A stretch of DNA of 64,000 nt, taken from contig CAJNDS010001846.1 of the NCBI GenBank assembly GCA_905221605.1, positions 27,501-91,500 on the forward strand, read 5' to 3'. The notes below the pieces were generated by a model. It searched no databases and was not told the origin of the DNA. It saw only the letters and a program-made list of their open reading frames with translations. Positions 1 through 12,591 of the stretch are shown piece by piece. The translations under genes and the position numbers were made by a program. The stretch is from Symbiodinium natans. Taxonomy: Eukaryota > Sar > Dinophyceae > Suessiales > Symbiodiniaceae. The number at the start of each line of letters is the position of its first letter. The first letter of the stretch is position 1.

Positions 1-589
1 CTGAGGGTTTGGGGTTGGTTATAAGTACTGTACATCGAAAATCAGGCTACAATCTGCGATAATGAGAGCCACCCTGCTTGTGGGTTGAGGGTTTAGGTTT
101 AGGGATATAAGCTCAGCTACAACTACCCATGAACCTTAAAAGTTAAGATTTAGGCCGTTCTCAAGTCATTAACCTCGGCCTGAAAACGTTGAACAAATGA
201 CCCCCATGTGTGGGGTCGGGTGAGTGGGCGGGAATTCGAGCTTGCATGGAGACCTAGTAGTTTTTAAGTCAAAGCTCTTCAGAAAATATAAGAACCCTTG
301 AAGGTGTCTTCGGAGTACAAACGAGGAACCCGCACTTTACACCCTAGCTCAAGGGTTAATGTTGATCCTCCCGAAAGCGTCATTGTACCCCTAAAGTGGC
401 GACTTAGAGCCGGAAAGGGATGATCGCGTTGGCTCTTGGCCCTGGAATTTGGGAATTCGGTGCCCTGTACAATCCTTTCGGAGGTAGCGTGGGAGGATGT
501 GCTGTGCATTTCCTATCTCCCGAATTCTTCCAAATGAACCCTCACCCCCAAAAAAGGAAACCCTGAAGCCTAAACCCCCCGCAAACCCT

Positions 590-712
590 GGGTCTAGGCT
601 GCCCAGTAACCTAGGCTCAAAAAGGGTGCCCCTCCCCCGCTTAAAGGGGCTTATAAGGGAACCTAAACCCTCCCAAAAAAGGGTACTACTGGGCATCCTA
701 GACAAGGTCCCT
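590..712. mobile_element. 110-bp inverted-repeat family, copy 1
   Basis: Starts GCCCAGTAACCTAGG and ends GGGTACTACTGGGC, with an internal GGCTTATAAGGGAACC. The same layout recurs at about 4004-4117, 7165-7245, 16965-17065, 21850-21965, 24395-24480, 43297-43368, 46030-46130, 52338-52450, 62285-62400 and 63430-63530. Confidence 0.65.
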
Positions 713-719
713 AAACCCT

Positions 720-793
720 AAACCCTAAACCCTAAACCCTAAACCCTAAACCCTAAACCCTAAACCTTAAACCCTAAACCCTAAACCCTAAAC
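720..793 (-). repeat. CCCTAAA array
   Basis: About ten CCCTAAA units directly after an inverted-repeat element; a TTTAGGG-type array faces it at 890-930 across a roughly 90-bp unique island that may be an exon. Confidence 0.9.
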
Positions 794-1815
794 CAAACCC
801 GGGGTGTACCGAACGAAATCTGCAGAGCATCGAGACGACTGCCCGGAGGGAGCTGGTGAATGCCAGGAACCATCCTTCGTTTCTTAGGGCTTAGGGTTTA
901 GGGCTTAGGGCTTAGGGTTTAGGGTTTAGGCCTCAGGGCTTACAGGCTGCGGGCGGAGGATAGCCTATAGAGTTTTAAAGGTTTTACACAGCTATTGTTG
1001 CGGGTTTGGGGTTCTTGTAGGGCTTGAAATTTAATTTGTTCTTCATGCAGTTTGAGAAGTCGTCGAAATTGTTTAGCTGTGTCTGTGTCTCTCTCTGTGT
1101 GTGTGTTCCGCGTGTTCCGTGTGTTCTTGTGTCTTCTGTGTGTTCTGTGTGAGGTTGGACCCCTTTTAATAGGGGCCTCCTGATCTCAGTCAAGTTGGCC
1201 CGGGCTATTCAGGACCGTGTGACTGTTTGGGGATGCCCGGTGGGATCCTGCATTAAGTCAAATCTTCCGCGGATGTCGTAAGGAAGCTGCGTGCAGCGTG
1301 CTTTGAAAAAACAAGTGCCGGGCGTGTTCATACAAACTCTTCCCTATTAAAATCATTAGAGGTTAAAGAAAACAACAAAAACGGGGGACTTAATCGGCGT
1401 CGGCTGTTGGAGGGGACAGGGGGTGGGGGGGGGGGGGGGGGCCCCCGCGCGCGAAAAAGGGTCCAAAGTAATCGGTGTGATCTGTGTCAGTGTCGTGTGT
1501 TTTGTGTGTGTGTGTGTGCGTGCGTGAGTGATTTTTTGGGATGTGACTTTACTAACCTACCTAAGGAACCCAAAGCCAAGAACTGCTGTCGATGCGCAGC
1601 AAGCATCTGCACGATACACTTGTGGCAGGCATGCGGTCTAGCTCCAGGAACACGCTTGTTTGTATCTTGGGGGCCAAACGAACCCTAAAAGGGCTTAAGG
1701 TTCATATACCTTAATAGTAATTCTAGTAGTATACTGTACATAACCCCATTTTAGGGATCGTTGCCAGGGTACCTCTATGCAACTCGTTAAATTTGCTGGC
1801 TCAGGGTTCAGGAAC

Positions 1816-1848
1816 CGCGTCATCCCAGTGTCCTCGCACCTGAAGCTC
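1816..1848 (-). CDS. Candidate 33-bp exon
   Basis: Reads ELQVRGHWDDA in phase 0 after acceptor GAAGTCTTTCAG and before GTTCCT. The plus strand is also open with a GTAAGT just beyond, so strand is not certain. Confidence 0.35.
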
Positions 1849-3004
1849 CTGAAAGACTTCATTGAAGTAAGTGTAGGGTTTAGGGTTTAGGGTTTAGGGT
1901 TTGGGGTTTAGGGTTTAGGGTTTAGGGTTTAGGGTTTAGGGTTTAGGGTTTTGGGTTTTGGGTTCCAGGTTTAGGTCTGGGAGCCATAAGCCCCCCCAAC
2001 GCCAAACCAAGACGTTTAGGGTTTAGGGTTCAGGGTTTAGGGTTTGTGGTTTAGGGTTTAGGGTTTAGGCCGCCTGGGAGTTTGTGCCCAAGTGTCCGGG
2101 CGGGAGGTGCATTTGGCGCCTGCACCACCTGCTTCGTCTCGGAGTCCCTACTTTGGAGTAGACCCTGGAAAATTGTATATACTTTTTAGGTATAAGTAGC
2201 TATAGTAGGAACCCAGAACCAAAAAGAACACCCTAAACCCTAAACCCTAAACTCTAAACCCTAAACCCTAAACCCAAAACCCTCAACCTGTATTAAAGCA
2301 CAGCACTCCAAAACCCAGGAGTTGTGTTCATGAAGGTTCACAGGTGGCTTAACAGGGCCAGCAGTCGGGGAACCCCAAGGGCCCCAACCCTGAGCCTCCA
2401 CATGCTTGATGTCTGAGGGTTTATGAACCCTAACCCTAAACCGTGAACCCTAAACCCTGAACCCTAAACCCTAAACCCTACACCCTAAACCCACGCTTGA
2501 ACTCTGAGGGTTCATGAATTAATAAGGGCCGTGCATATGTGCGTGTGTACCCAATAAGGATATAACCTTACAGATCCCCCCGGTGACAGTCTAGTGACGA
2601 CTTTGCTACCCTGGCGTGGCCACTGCAAAACCCTATATGTACTTGGCACTCTAGTTACCAAACCCTAACCAACCTTAAACCCCGGAACCCTAAAGCCTCA
2701 ACCCCCCGAACCCGTAAACCCCTAAACCCCTGGATCCTTTCATTAAATCTCCTTACTTTTGCAAAGCTTGGGTACCATAGAGCTCCAACTCCATGAAACT
2801 GCAGGTTAGGGTCTATAGGGTTTCAGGTTTAGGGTTCAGGGTTTAGGGATTGAGGTTTAGGGTTTAGGCTTATGGTTTAGGGTTTGCTTAGGGTTGTTTA
2901 GAGTTTGGGTTTTAGGGCTCGGGGGAGTTGTGGGGTTTTGGGCTGACTGCCAATCCATAGTGTTTACGTTGCTCTTGGGAACTAAGAGGGCTTGTAGGCT
3001 TTAC

Positions 3005-3069
3005 GGCTGGCTTTGATACGAACGCATCAAGGCAAGTTCCATTCTTGCTGGGAACGGCCCAAACCCTGG
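3005..3069 (-). CDS. Candidate exon, 65 bp
   Basis: Reads RVWAVPSKNGTCLDAFVSKP then A, acceptor ACTGAGTCAG, donor GTAAAG. Unique sequence; family unknown. Confidence 0.45.
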
Positions 3070-3799
3070 CTGACTCAGTTATATACGACTCAGGGACCAT
3101 GGCTGTCACGAGCTAAACAAGGAATCCAAACCAAATGAACTTAATGAGCCCTTGTTGAACTGCGTCTTGAAGCGTCTTACTGCCCAGGGTTTCAATCTTT
3201 AGTACGTAACACTGACAAAAGTATGCGAAGTCGTCAGCTCTCAAAGGCTTCCACAAGTTCATGGCAGCGGCACTGCTCAAGCTGATTCAGCGAGGGTCAG
3301 GTGCTTACAAGCGCTTATACCCCGAAGTCCACGTAGCTTGTTACTTCGGCACGACACATGTACTTTGGGATGTTCCCCCTAGGACTATCAAGGAGTTGTG
3401 GAACATCCCAAGTTCTGGGCTCTCAGTCATGGTAACCTTCAACTGAGGAGAGGCCCAGGGATCCAGGAAGCGGGGGGGATTGCTTAAAACGGTCTTTAAT
3501 TAAAGGGGTAAAAAGCAGTCGAAAAGGGGGAAGGCGTACGTAAAGGAAAGCTACCTTGTGGCCATTTTGGGGTCAGGTCTTTTTGAACAACCCTAAACCC
3601 TAAACCCTAAACCCCAAACCCCAAACCCTAAGCTAATTCCCTAAAGCCCTGAACCCAAACCCCAAACCCTAAGCTAATTCCCTAAAGCCCTGAATCCCTC
3701 AGCTGCAACGGTTCGCCGCCTGCGGCTCCGCAGCAGCTTGTCCCTGGAACGATCGGGTGGCGGCCTGCGCGAGCTTCCGGGTCTGGAGATTGGCAAGGT

Positions 3800-4000
3800 T
3801 AAGGGTTTAGGGTTTAGGGGTTAGGGGTTAGGGTTTAGGGTTTAGGGTTTAGGGTTGAGGTTTAGGGTTTAGGGTTTAGGGTTTAAGGTTTAGGGTTTAG
3901 GGTTTAGGGTTTAGGGTTTAGGGTTTAGGGTTTAATTAGGGTTCAGGGTTCAGGGTTCAGGGTTCAGGGTTCAGGGTTCAGGGTTTAGGGTTTAGGGTTT
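3800..4000 (+). repeat. TTTAGGG array with TTCAGGG block
   Basis: TTTAGGG units to about 3940, then seven consecutive TTCAGGG units, then TTTAGGG again: a variant homogenised within the array. Confidence 0.9.
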
Positions 4001-4003
4001 AGA

Positions 4004-4117
4004 GACCCAGACGTAACCTAGGAATAAACAGGGTGCCCTTTTGGTGTTAAGGGGGCTATGAGGGGATCCCAACCCGAAAAAAGGGAAATATGGGCCTACT
4101 CTGGGTCCCAGTTGGCT
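4004..4117. mobile_element. 110-bp inverted-repeat family, copy 2
   Basis: AGACCCAGACGTAACCTAGG at one end and GGGCCTACTCTGGGTCCC at the other, internal AAAAAAGGGAA shared with the other copies. Follows directly on a telomeric array. Confidence 0.65.
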
Positions 4118-5204
4118 TCTGGGGCTGAAAGGGTTTAAGTTATGTATTCCCCCTCGGGCTTGCCTGCGGTTTCGCAGCTTTCGGATTTAGGGTTTGGCGT
4201 TTGGGGCTTAAATCCGGGTTTCGGGGGCTTGGATCTCAACCCTATTTCGGGTCTCCCGGCCCGCGTCTGGTTGAGGAAGTCAGGGTGACCAAAAGCCGCG
4301 AGCAGCTTCTTCCTCAGGGGCGGCGCGGGGATGGTTACAGAGAGCATGAGCCTTAGACTTCGTGGCATTTGGGTTTCGGTTGAGGTTTGAGGGATTAGGC
4401 TTCATTGAGGGTTTAGGGTAGACAGCTTACTGTTTCTTGTGCTTAGCGGGTCTGTGTTCTCAAGCATATTACAAGTTGTTGGGGCGCAAGGACCCTAGAC
4501 CCTAAACCCTAAACCCTAAACTCTAAACAAACTCTAAACACGGGTGATGGGTCAGGTCTTCCCCACAGTTCCACAGCATCTACGCGATAACTGATAGCCA
4601 TTCATAGGATGTTAAGGGGGCACCCCAAACAAGCCTTCATAAGCTCTATTCAGCCCTACACCCGTTAAGCCCTGAAGCCTAAACGTTACGTGTCAAGCTC
4701 TCCAAGCCCGGCGTCGGCTGAATCAACTGCAAGTTGCACAGGCCCCACCGATAGGGATATACGAACCCCAATAGAGGTTGTATCCACTTAGAATACACGA
4801 TGTTCGCCTGCGTATTTGCCCCAATGCCACTGCCCTAGCTATCGGGAGACGAGGGGGCAGTGGTGTCCCTTTGAGAACCAGAACTCTTTTGTCCCTAGAC
4901 CGTAGACCCTAAACCCCTAAACCCCCAAAAAGCCCTAAACCTTGTATTCCTGCTGCGTCAACCTAGAAGTTTGTATGTATAAGCTGTGAAGCCTCAAGCC
5001 CAAATCCGAAAGAGGCTTTCGGATTTGGGCTTCAGGGTTAAGGGCTCAGGGTTTAGGATTCAGGGTTCAGGATATAGGGTGCGCATCGCAGCTATGGAAG
5101 GCCCGAAGATCGCGGCCTGAATGCGGGGCCTGAACCCTACAACCCCCGGACACAAAACATTAGACCGCTCAACCCTGCCCTGAACCCCACAGCCCTACGC
5201 CTAA

Positions 5205-5323
5205 ACCCTAAACCCTAAACCCTAAACCCTAAACCCTAAACCCTAAACCCGAAACCCTAAACCCTAAACCCTAAACCCTAAACCCTAAACCCTAAACCCT
5301 AAACCCTAAACCCTAAACCCTAC
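5205..5323 (-). repeat. CCCTAAA array adjoining a candidate exon
   Basis: About 17 CCCTAAA units; its last unit forms the donor of the minus-strand candidate exon 5324-5393. Confidence 0.9.
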
Positions 5324-5393
5324 AAGAACTTCCACACGGACCGGGGCTCTTCTGAGGCGAAGGGGAAGCCTCCTCCAGCCTCGACTGTGTCAC
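5324..5393 (-). CDS. Candidate exon, 70 bp
   Basis: Reads GDTVEAGGGFPFASEEPRSV then WKF with acceptor CTCACTCGAG and a donor GTAGGGTTTAGG made by the first telomeric unit. A good example of an exon bordered directly by telomeric repeat. Confidence 0.45.
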
Positions 5394-6074
5394 CTCGAGT
5401 GAGGGTCTTATAGTGCTTTTGGGGTTTAGGGTTTAGGGTTTAGGGATATAGTGATTAGAGAAGGTTAAGGGTTATAGTGATTACAGTGGATGCTGGGTAG
5501 GTTTCAGAGTGGATGCTTAGTCAGGCTTATAGGGTTTGGAGGTTTACAGTGTAAGCTTAGTACTTAGTACGGTTCATAAACTTTAGGCTTTACGGTGGAG
5601 CTTAGGAGGGTTTGTCGGGTTTAGGGTTCGCAGTTTCAATTGCAGAGGATTGGAGGGAGAGAGCGGGTGAGAGAGAGCGAAGAGGGAGAGAGAGCGGGGG
5701 AGAGAAAGGAGAGAGGGAAAGAGGGAGAGGGAGAGGGCGAGAGAGCGGGAGACACGGGAGACAGCAAACAGCCACCAACTGGCGCAGCAACTTGCATGGT
5801 TTTCGCTCTCTGGAAACTAACAAAACAACCGACTGCAGCGCCGCTGCACTGCTTCCCAAGATACGGCTACCCCGCATATACCCCAAGTAGAGCATACTCC
5901 CTTTCACAGGGACCATCAGAACATGTACCCGAATTTTGAGAAACCACCACATGATATTCCAGTATCCACAACCCGAAACCCTAAACCCTAAACCCTAAAC
6001 CCTAAACCCTAAACCCTAAACCCTAACCCTAAACATTAATCCTAAACCGCACGAACAAGACTGCACAGGGGGAG

Positions 6075-6120
6075 CCTCTGCGGGGGCAATCGTGCTGGAC
6101 GTCGCCTGTCGGCTAGCGGT
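6075..6120. CDS. Candidate exon, strand unresolved
   Basis: Minus reads RQATSSTIAPAEAPP with acceptor ACCGCTAG and donor GTGCAG; plus reads GASAGAIVLDVACRLA with acceptor CTGCACAG and donor GTTTGG. Both fit, showing how poorly strand is fixed for isolated islands. Confidence 0.3.
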
Positions 6121-6507
6121 TTGGGGAACCCTAAACCCTAAACCCTAAATCCTAAACCCTAAACCCGACGACCCGAGCCAACACCTTTGCTGGATGGACC
6201 ATGGGTGGTGCATTTCTCAAGCCCCTTTCCACAAAGAGAACCCTCCATCTTCATCGAACAGAACACCCTGACTTGGGGCCGGCCCCTAATCCCTAATCCC
6301 GAAGACCCGAAACTCTAAAATTTCCCTGAACCCTAAACCCTAAACCCTGAGCCCTAAACCCCAAACCCGACACCCGACAGGCCCCCTGAAACAGGCCCCC
6401 TGGAGGTCTATTTTGGGGGTTCCTTGAATTTCGCAAACCCCCAGAATGCACATACTTTGGCCCTAAAGCTGCTACATAGGAACCCCCTCAAAGCCCAGCC
6501 CCCAAGC

Positions 6508-6660
6508 ATACTTGGAGGTTCAAGGTACTTACTAACCAGATATACCTGTATTTATAACCCACTTGTTGGCCCCTTACGTGCCGTAGTATGAATATACAAG
6601 AGCAGTTAAACAGTACAGTGATAATTGGTTAAGAAATACCATGAACCTCCAAGTAGACTA
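6508..6660. mobile_element. CTTGGAGGTTCATGGG family copy
   Basis: TACTTGGAGGTTCAAGGTAC at one end and ACCATGAACCTCCAAGTAG at the other; GATAATTGGTTAA near the right end is shared with 33290-33437. Confidence 0.65.
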
Positions 6661-6830
6661 CGTATATAGGATGCATGGACCCTTTGGGCCTTTGGGTTAG
6701 GCTTTAGGGACATAAGGAGCGACCGCGAGAACTTGAAAATTTTGAGCCCCACAGACCCTGAGATAACACCCCCATAAAGCCCTGCACAACACCTCTAAAC
6801 CCTAAACCCTAAAACCCTAAACCCTAAACC

Positions 6831-6967
6831 CTCTAAGGGTAGTTGCATGGTCCCTTACTATGGACCCTTAAAGGGGACCCCTTATATACCCCCCTATATA
6901 AGCCAAGGGCCCATACTTCAGAACCCGTTAAAAGCGGTAAGGGACCATGTAACTACCCTTAGAGGGT
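6831..6967. mobile_element. GTAGTTGCATGGTCCC inverted-repeat family, copy 1
   Basis: Termini CTAAGGGTAGTTGCATGG and its inverse; internal CCTTATATACC and CATACTTCAGAACCC. It sits between a CCCTAAA array and a TTTAGGG array, making one palindrome from about 6790 to 7012. Other copies: 29085-29232, 36593-36782 and a partial at 40840-40932. Confidence 0.7.
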
Positions 6968-7835
6968 TTAGGGTTTAGGGTTTAGGGTTTAGGGTTTAGG
7001 GTTTAGGGTTTGGACCTAAAAAGCCCTTAAAAGCCCAAAGAGCCTTCGGCTCGCATGGAGTTCCGGGGAGGGCAGCCGTTGCCTGAGCCACGGCGTTAGG
7101 GCTTCCAAGCTTTTTAGGATTTGTATGTGGGTTTAGGGTTTAGGGTTTAGGGTTTGGTATACCAGACCCAAGCGTAACCTAGGAATAAAGACGGTGTCAT
7201 TTTGGGTTTAAAGGGGTTTATAAGGGAATAAGGGCCTGCGGTCCTATCAAATGCAGAGATAGGTAGGTAGATAGATAGGGTGTGTAGTTGGAGCGTTTCC
7301 AGGGCTGTTGCGAGTTTTGGGGGTTTCGGGCTTGCGGGCTTCGGGCATTCGAGAACTTCGGGGTTTAGGGTTGATTTAGGGTTTAGGGTTTGGGGGGTTT
7401 ATAAGGTACGGGGGGTATATATAGGGCTGCCAACGTCTGGGGATTTCTAGGGGTGCAAGATTGGTTCAGGGTTATATAGTTTTAGGTTTGGGGTTTGGCT
7501 AGGGTGTGCGCTGTCCGTCTTCCATTTCAAGCACAGAGGCTCCACCCCACTTTGCCCGCAGCCACCAGCACGTCGCCGAGACCGCAGCTGGGGGCAGGTC
7601 AGCAGCATCTGCCAGGTTTTGAAGGTACTCGGTCGGCTGAGGGGTCCGGGCTAAAGCCCTACACCCTAGACCCTAGACCCTAAACCCGAAACCCTAAAGC
7701 AAGAATTCCCCAACTCAAACGCCCAAAAACCGAAAGCCTTGGCTGTTTAGGGTTTAGGGTGTACGGTTCACGTTTTAGGGTTTAGGTTTAGGGGGTTGGC
7801 AGCGTCTTTTTCTTGGGTTCTCTCGCCCTACAAGA

Positions 7836-7878
7836 AGCAAGTCGAAGTCGCGAATACAGTACCTTATTCTCCTTCACT
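7836..7878 (-). CDS. Candidate exon
   Basis: Minus stretch reading ENKVLYSRLRLAS between acceptor CAAGTGAAG and donor GTAGGG. The plus strand is open too. Confidence 0.3.
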
Positions 7879-9119
7879 TGAAGAAGGGTAGGGGTGTCAG
7901 GGTTTTAGCGTTTTTTCGGGTTTCGGGTTTAGGTGTAGGGGTGTAGTGGCCCCTTTATTCTGGGCAGCCAGGCATCTAAGGCAAGCCCTGCTTTGTTATG
8001 AAAGACGTGGGACCCCGAACCCGCAAGGGAACGCGAAGCGTATTCCAGCCCTGCCCAGAGAGCCCAATATGCCTTAAGTACGGAACATGCTTGACATTAT
8101 GCAATAAGGCCCCTAAACCCCCTAAACCCCCTAAACCCTAAACCCTAAACCCTAAACCCTAAACCCTAAACCGTTCAATAGGGATCCCAACACGAATGAC
8201 AGCATGTTGCATACTTTAACGGATATTGGGCTCTTTGGGAGGCTGCTACCCGCCGCAAGGAAAAAACGCACACAATGGCCGCAAGCTGAGCAAAAACTTG
8301 TCGCGTGCACGATTCGCAAAAAACGGAAAGTTTAGGGTGAGGGTTTAAGGTTGAGGGTTTAGGGCTTCGGGTTCAGGGTTTGGGGTTTATGGCTGGAGTG
8401 CTTCGGGCTTTTAATGTTTCGTGCGGGACTTTTTGAGGTCTTAGGCTTGTAGAGCTGAGGGTTTAACCCCCCACACCGCACCTAACCAGCAACGCCACCT
8501 GCATCTTTAGATCCAGGCTCCTCCGAAAGCAGGGCTTTAAGGGTAAGCCAAAAACCCAAAACCCAAAGCCCAAAGCCCTAAACTCAAAAGCCTAAACCCT
8601 AAACCCTAAACCCTAAACCCTAAACCCTAAACCCTAAACCCTGAACCCTAAACCCTGAACCCTGAACCCTGAACCGAAAACCTTCCGCCACGAGCCCTCG
8701 GGACCTCCCGCAACGCAGCGCAGCGGGGCCGCAAGTTCCTCGTGGAGGGAATGGGTGGCTTCACGGCTTTTAGGCTTATACTTGTCAAGGTTCACCGGAA
8801 GTTATATTGAGGGTTTAGGGTTTAGGGTTTAAGGTTTGGTTTAGGGTTTATGATAGGGCAATAAGAACCCCAAAGAAGGATCTAACCAGACATAACTATA
8901 GTTGCATCACTTCTGCTCCTACTCACAGTTAGACCTATGCATGTACCCTTCAGCAAGGGCTTAGAGGTGTTGGCTGGTCTCGGGTGCCAGGCACTTTTGC
9001 GTCACCAAGCCCTAACACCAAGCCCTAAAGCCTGAGCCCCACCAGGAGGGTTTAGGGTTTAGGGTTTAGGGTTTAGGGTTTAGGGTTTAGGGTTTAGGGT
9101 TTGCTGTGACATGGCGCGG

Positions 9120-9185
9120 AAGCTGTGAAGGTTCGGATGCAGAAGAGGCTCGAAAGCTTCGTCAGGTGCGATAAGCAGCTCTGGC
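9120..9185 (-). CDS. Candidate exon
   Basis: Minus frame reading LTKLSSLFCIRTFTASAP before a GTCACA donor; CTTTCGAG inside may be the acceptor. The plus strand is also open, so confidence is low. Confidence 0.3.
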
Positions 9186-9540
9186 CCCATTGTGGAGGGC
9201 CAGCGAACACTTTTCTCCCACCCCACAACGTCCCAGGCGGTATTTAATTGTTAAGATTTATAGGTGTAAACTCAAGTCAATTGTCTACTTCCAAGAAAAC
9301 TTCTTCCGTTACCGATCCTGACCTGGGATCCTCTGGGGTACCCCCTTCTTCCAAATTTCCAAGGGCGGGCCTCACGGCTTGGGGCTCCGGGCCTAGACTT
9401 TAAGAATGGAACCACTACCGGCAAGAACTCGTGGGTGCTAGCGGCTTCCGAGCTGTGGGAAGCGGGCGAACGACTTGGGTCAGCTTGCGCCATTGAGGTC
9501 GAAGGGCCCAGGCTTGAGTTTAGGGGAGGCCCCCTTCTTA

Positions 9541-9934
9541 CGCGCGCGCGCGCGCGCGTGTGCGTGTGCGTGTGCGTGTGCGCGTGCGCGTGCGCGTGCG
9601 CGTGTGCGTGTGTGCGTGTGTGCGTGTGTGCGTGTGTGCGTGTGTGCGTGTGTGCGTGTGTGCGTGTGTGCGTGTGTGCGTGTGTGCGTGTGTGAGTGTG
9701 TGCGTGTGTGCGTGTGTGCGTGTGTGCGTGTGTGCGTGTGTGCGTGTGTGCGTGTGTGCGTGTGTGCGTGTGTGCGTGTGTGCGTGTGTGCGTGTGTGCG
9801 TGTGTGCGTGTGTGCGTGTGTGCGTGTGTGCGTGTGTGCGTGTGTGCGTGTGTGCGTGTGTGCGTGTGTGCGTGTGTGCGTGTGTGCGTGTGTGCGTGTG
9901 TGCGTGTGTGCGTGTGCGTGTGTGCGTGTGTGCG

Positions 9935-9965
<31 letters not shown>
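9541..9965. repeat. TGTGCG microsatellite, 425 bp
   Basis: Alternating purine-pyrimidine DNA: CG repeats, then about 44 TGTGCGTG-type units, then TG repeats. All frames are open through it, giving false proteins of Cys-Val-Cys-Ala or Thr-His. Confidence 0.95.
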
Positions 9966-11303
9966 CTCGTCTTTCCTGAGAAGCTGCTGGGGAACCAGCA
10001 ACGCGACGCAAGCAAGCGCAGCTGTCATGACACCTTGCTAGTAGTCTCCGTGTCACCGTCCCCTGTTAGGGTTCAGGGTTTAGATTTAGGGCTTGTGGGT
10101 GGATTGTTCAGGTCTCACGGCTTCTGAGGATTTTGAAGGAGGTCTGAGCCCTAGAGTTTCGGGTACGGGTTTAAGGTTTTGGGGTAGGATTTGGGGGTTC
10201 CGAAATCAGGGGTACCTTATTGGGTCCTTATTTTAAGGGAATCCTACTGTTTAGGGTTTGTAATTCGAATTACAGGTAACCCTAAACCCTAAACCCTAAA
10301 CCCTAAACCCTAAACCCTAAACCCTAAACCCTAAACCCTAAACCCTAAACCCTAAACCCTAAACCCTTGCAGAACCAGTGGCTTCAGGGCTTATGAGGTT
10401 CAGGGCACCCGCCCTAAACTCCAAGCCCCCAAAGCCGCACCTCTGCCAGGCGGCCGGCAGCATCCCCAGCCCCAGCCTGGCAGGAATGAGAGGGGTTTGG
10501 GGTTTAGGGGTTTGGGGGTTTAGGGTTTAGGGTTTACGGGTTTAAGGGTTTAGGGGTTTGGGGTTTAGGGTTTAGGGTTTAGGTTTAGGGTTTGGGGGTT
10601 TAGGGGTTTCGGGGTTTAGGGGTTTAGGGGGCGCCTCTTTTTCGGAAGATTTACTGTTTAGGTAGGGCTTCTGGCTGTTTGTTGTTGAGTGTTGGGGTTT
10701 TGGGGGTTCGCTACATGGCCGATAGGGCTCATCGGAGTTCACACATCTACTCGAAATCCCCTTAGTTGTAAGTACCCCAAGAGGTTTTGAGGATAGATGT
10801 TATGGATTTAGGGCTTCGGGTTTTGGCCCTAACTTGTTGAGTTTGTGCAAGACCAACTTTAAGGCCCCATATCCTCAGCCCTTAAAGCCCTCAGCCCTAA
10901 ACCCCCTAAACCTTAAACCCAAAATCCTAAGAGCCACCCTGAAGCCCCTGAAGCCCTAGACCCTCAACCCTACTGAACCCTAAACCCTAAACCCTAAACC
11001 CTAAACCCTAAACCCTGAAGACCCGACCTCTGCTGTCAGCACCACTGCAGACAGCGCCGGGGACGAGGCCGGCGCCGGGAGTCCGCTCATCTCCGGAGCT
11101 CCGAGGATCAGCTGACCTGGTTTTGTAGGGAGCGGTAGGGTTTAGGGTTTAGGGTGTAGGGTTTAAGGTTTAGGGTTTAGGGGTGTTAGAGTTTTAGGGT
11201 TTTAGGGTTTAGGGTTTTCGTGGTTTAGGGTTGAGGGGGTTCAGAAAGTTTATGGGAATTTGCAGAGCTTTCTAGGGTTTTTATACGGCTTATCGACCCC
11301 AAC

Positions 11304-11382
11304 TCTCTGCACTAAAGCCTGCAGCGCCAGGCGCACTTTGCAGGCTCTGGCTCTGTCCTTCAACTTGAAACTCTGCAGAGAG
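11304..11382 (-). CDS. Candidate exon, phase-linked to the previous
   Basis: A 79-bp stretch reading SLQSFKLKDRARACKVRLAL then QALVQR, acceptor TGCAAAACCGAG, donor GTTGGG. Third-position GC is clearly higher on this strand than on the antisense frame. Confidence 0.45.
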
Positions 11383-11616
11383 CTCGGTTTTGCATAAGGC
11401 GGCACGCAAAGAGTGATTGAGCGAGCAGTCGACAAGGTCGACAAACCGTAAACCCTTAACCCCGAACCCTTCCCCCCCAAACCCCTAAACCCTTAACCCT
11501 CAAACCTCCTAAACCCTAAACCCTAAACCCTAAACCCTAAACCCTAAACCCTAAACACTAAACCCTAAACCCCCAAACCCCTAAACCCCTAAACCGCAAA
11601 GCCTAAACCCTCAAAC

Positions 11617-11714
11617 CTCCCCCACGCGCGCCACGCGCTTTCTTCCGGGCCGCCAAACACGCCGCGTCGGGCCGCCAGCAGCGCTGGGCCCGCGGCCTTG
11701 CCCAGGGCCTCAGT
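11617..11714 (-). CDS. Candidate exon, phase-linked to the next
   Basis: A 98-bp exon reading TEALGKAAGPALLAARRGVF then GGPEESAWRAWG, acceptor CCCCTGCAAG, donor GTTTGAGG from adjacent telomere-like DNA. Ends two bases into a codon, and the exon at 11382-11304 starts with one, so they can join (AWG|SSLQSF). Confidence 0.45.
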
Positions 11715-12354
11715 CTTGCAGGGGGGATTTAAGGGGGGGTTTAGGGCTTAGGGTCTAGGGTTTGTTTAGGGTTTGGGGTTTAGGTTTGGGGTTTAGGGTT
11801 TGGGGTTTGGGGTTAGGGGTTTGGGGTTTACAGTTTTGTTTTGGGGGTTGAGGGTTTAAGGGTTTTCGGGTCTTCGGGTTTAGGGTTGTCGGGTTTAGGA
11901 CTGTAGGGTTCTCGCGTTGCAAGGTTCAGGCTTTTTCGGATTATGGGGTTCGTTGAGGAGCTGATTGAAACCCAAAAACCTAAACCCTAAACCCTATAAG
12001 GTTTATGTCCTTAACGGGCTCTGTACGTAAAGGGCTTTGGGCTTTTATGGTCTCGGAGTTGTAACGGCGGTTTTACGTTCTTAGGGCAGGTTCCCCAGCA
12101 AAAGGCTACTTGTTTGTACTTAATTGGTTTTGATGGGAGTTTTAAAGGAACCCTACAGCCCTGAACCCTGAAGCCTACCAAGAAGGAAACGAACAAAGTT
12201 TGCCACTGCAGGTCTCAGAAGCTAGCAAAGCGCGCCTGACCAAGGAGTGAGTAGAGGGCATTGACAAAGGCTAAGGGCATAGAGCTAAGGAGCTTAGAAG
12301 TTTGCGGGTCTCAAGGTTCTCTGGGTCCGGGTAAATGTCATTACTTTGCTTCTG

Positions 12355-12435
12355 TTCATGCATATGTATATATATATATATATATATATGTACATACATA
12401 TATTTTAACATATGTATGTACATATATATATATAC
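12355..12435. repeat. TATATA/TACATA palindromic AT tract
   Basis: CATATGTATATATA ... TGTACATACATATA ... TATGTATGTACATATATA: alternating TA and TACA units that fold back on themselves; noncoding. Confidence 0.75.
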
Positions 12436-12591
12436 CTAAACCCTAAACCCTAACCACTAAACCCTAAACCCTGAGGGTGCTTATGCTTTCGGGGCGAGGG
12501 GGGCGGGGGTTGGGATGGCCCTTAACTCCTCTGAAAAATATTCCTGAATATGGTCATCTCAAAACCCAATAAGGGGAAATAGAAAATGTCC

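Noticed and set aside
3703-3797. Plus-strand exon with acceptor CCCTCAG and a GT donor
   Set aside because: The antisense is equally open and more protein-like (TRKLAQAATRSFQGQAAAEP), and confirmed genes are on the minus strand; strand could not be decided, so no exon was called.
9272-10056. Frames of 139-247 codons on both strands
   Set aside because: All are translations of the TGTGCG microsatellite; every frame is open because the repeat has no stop.
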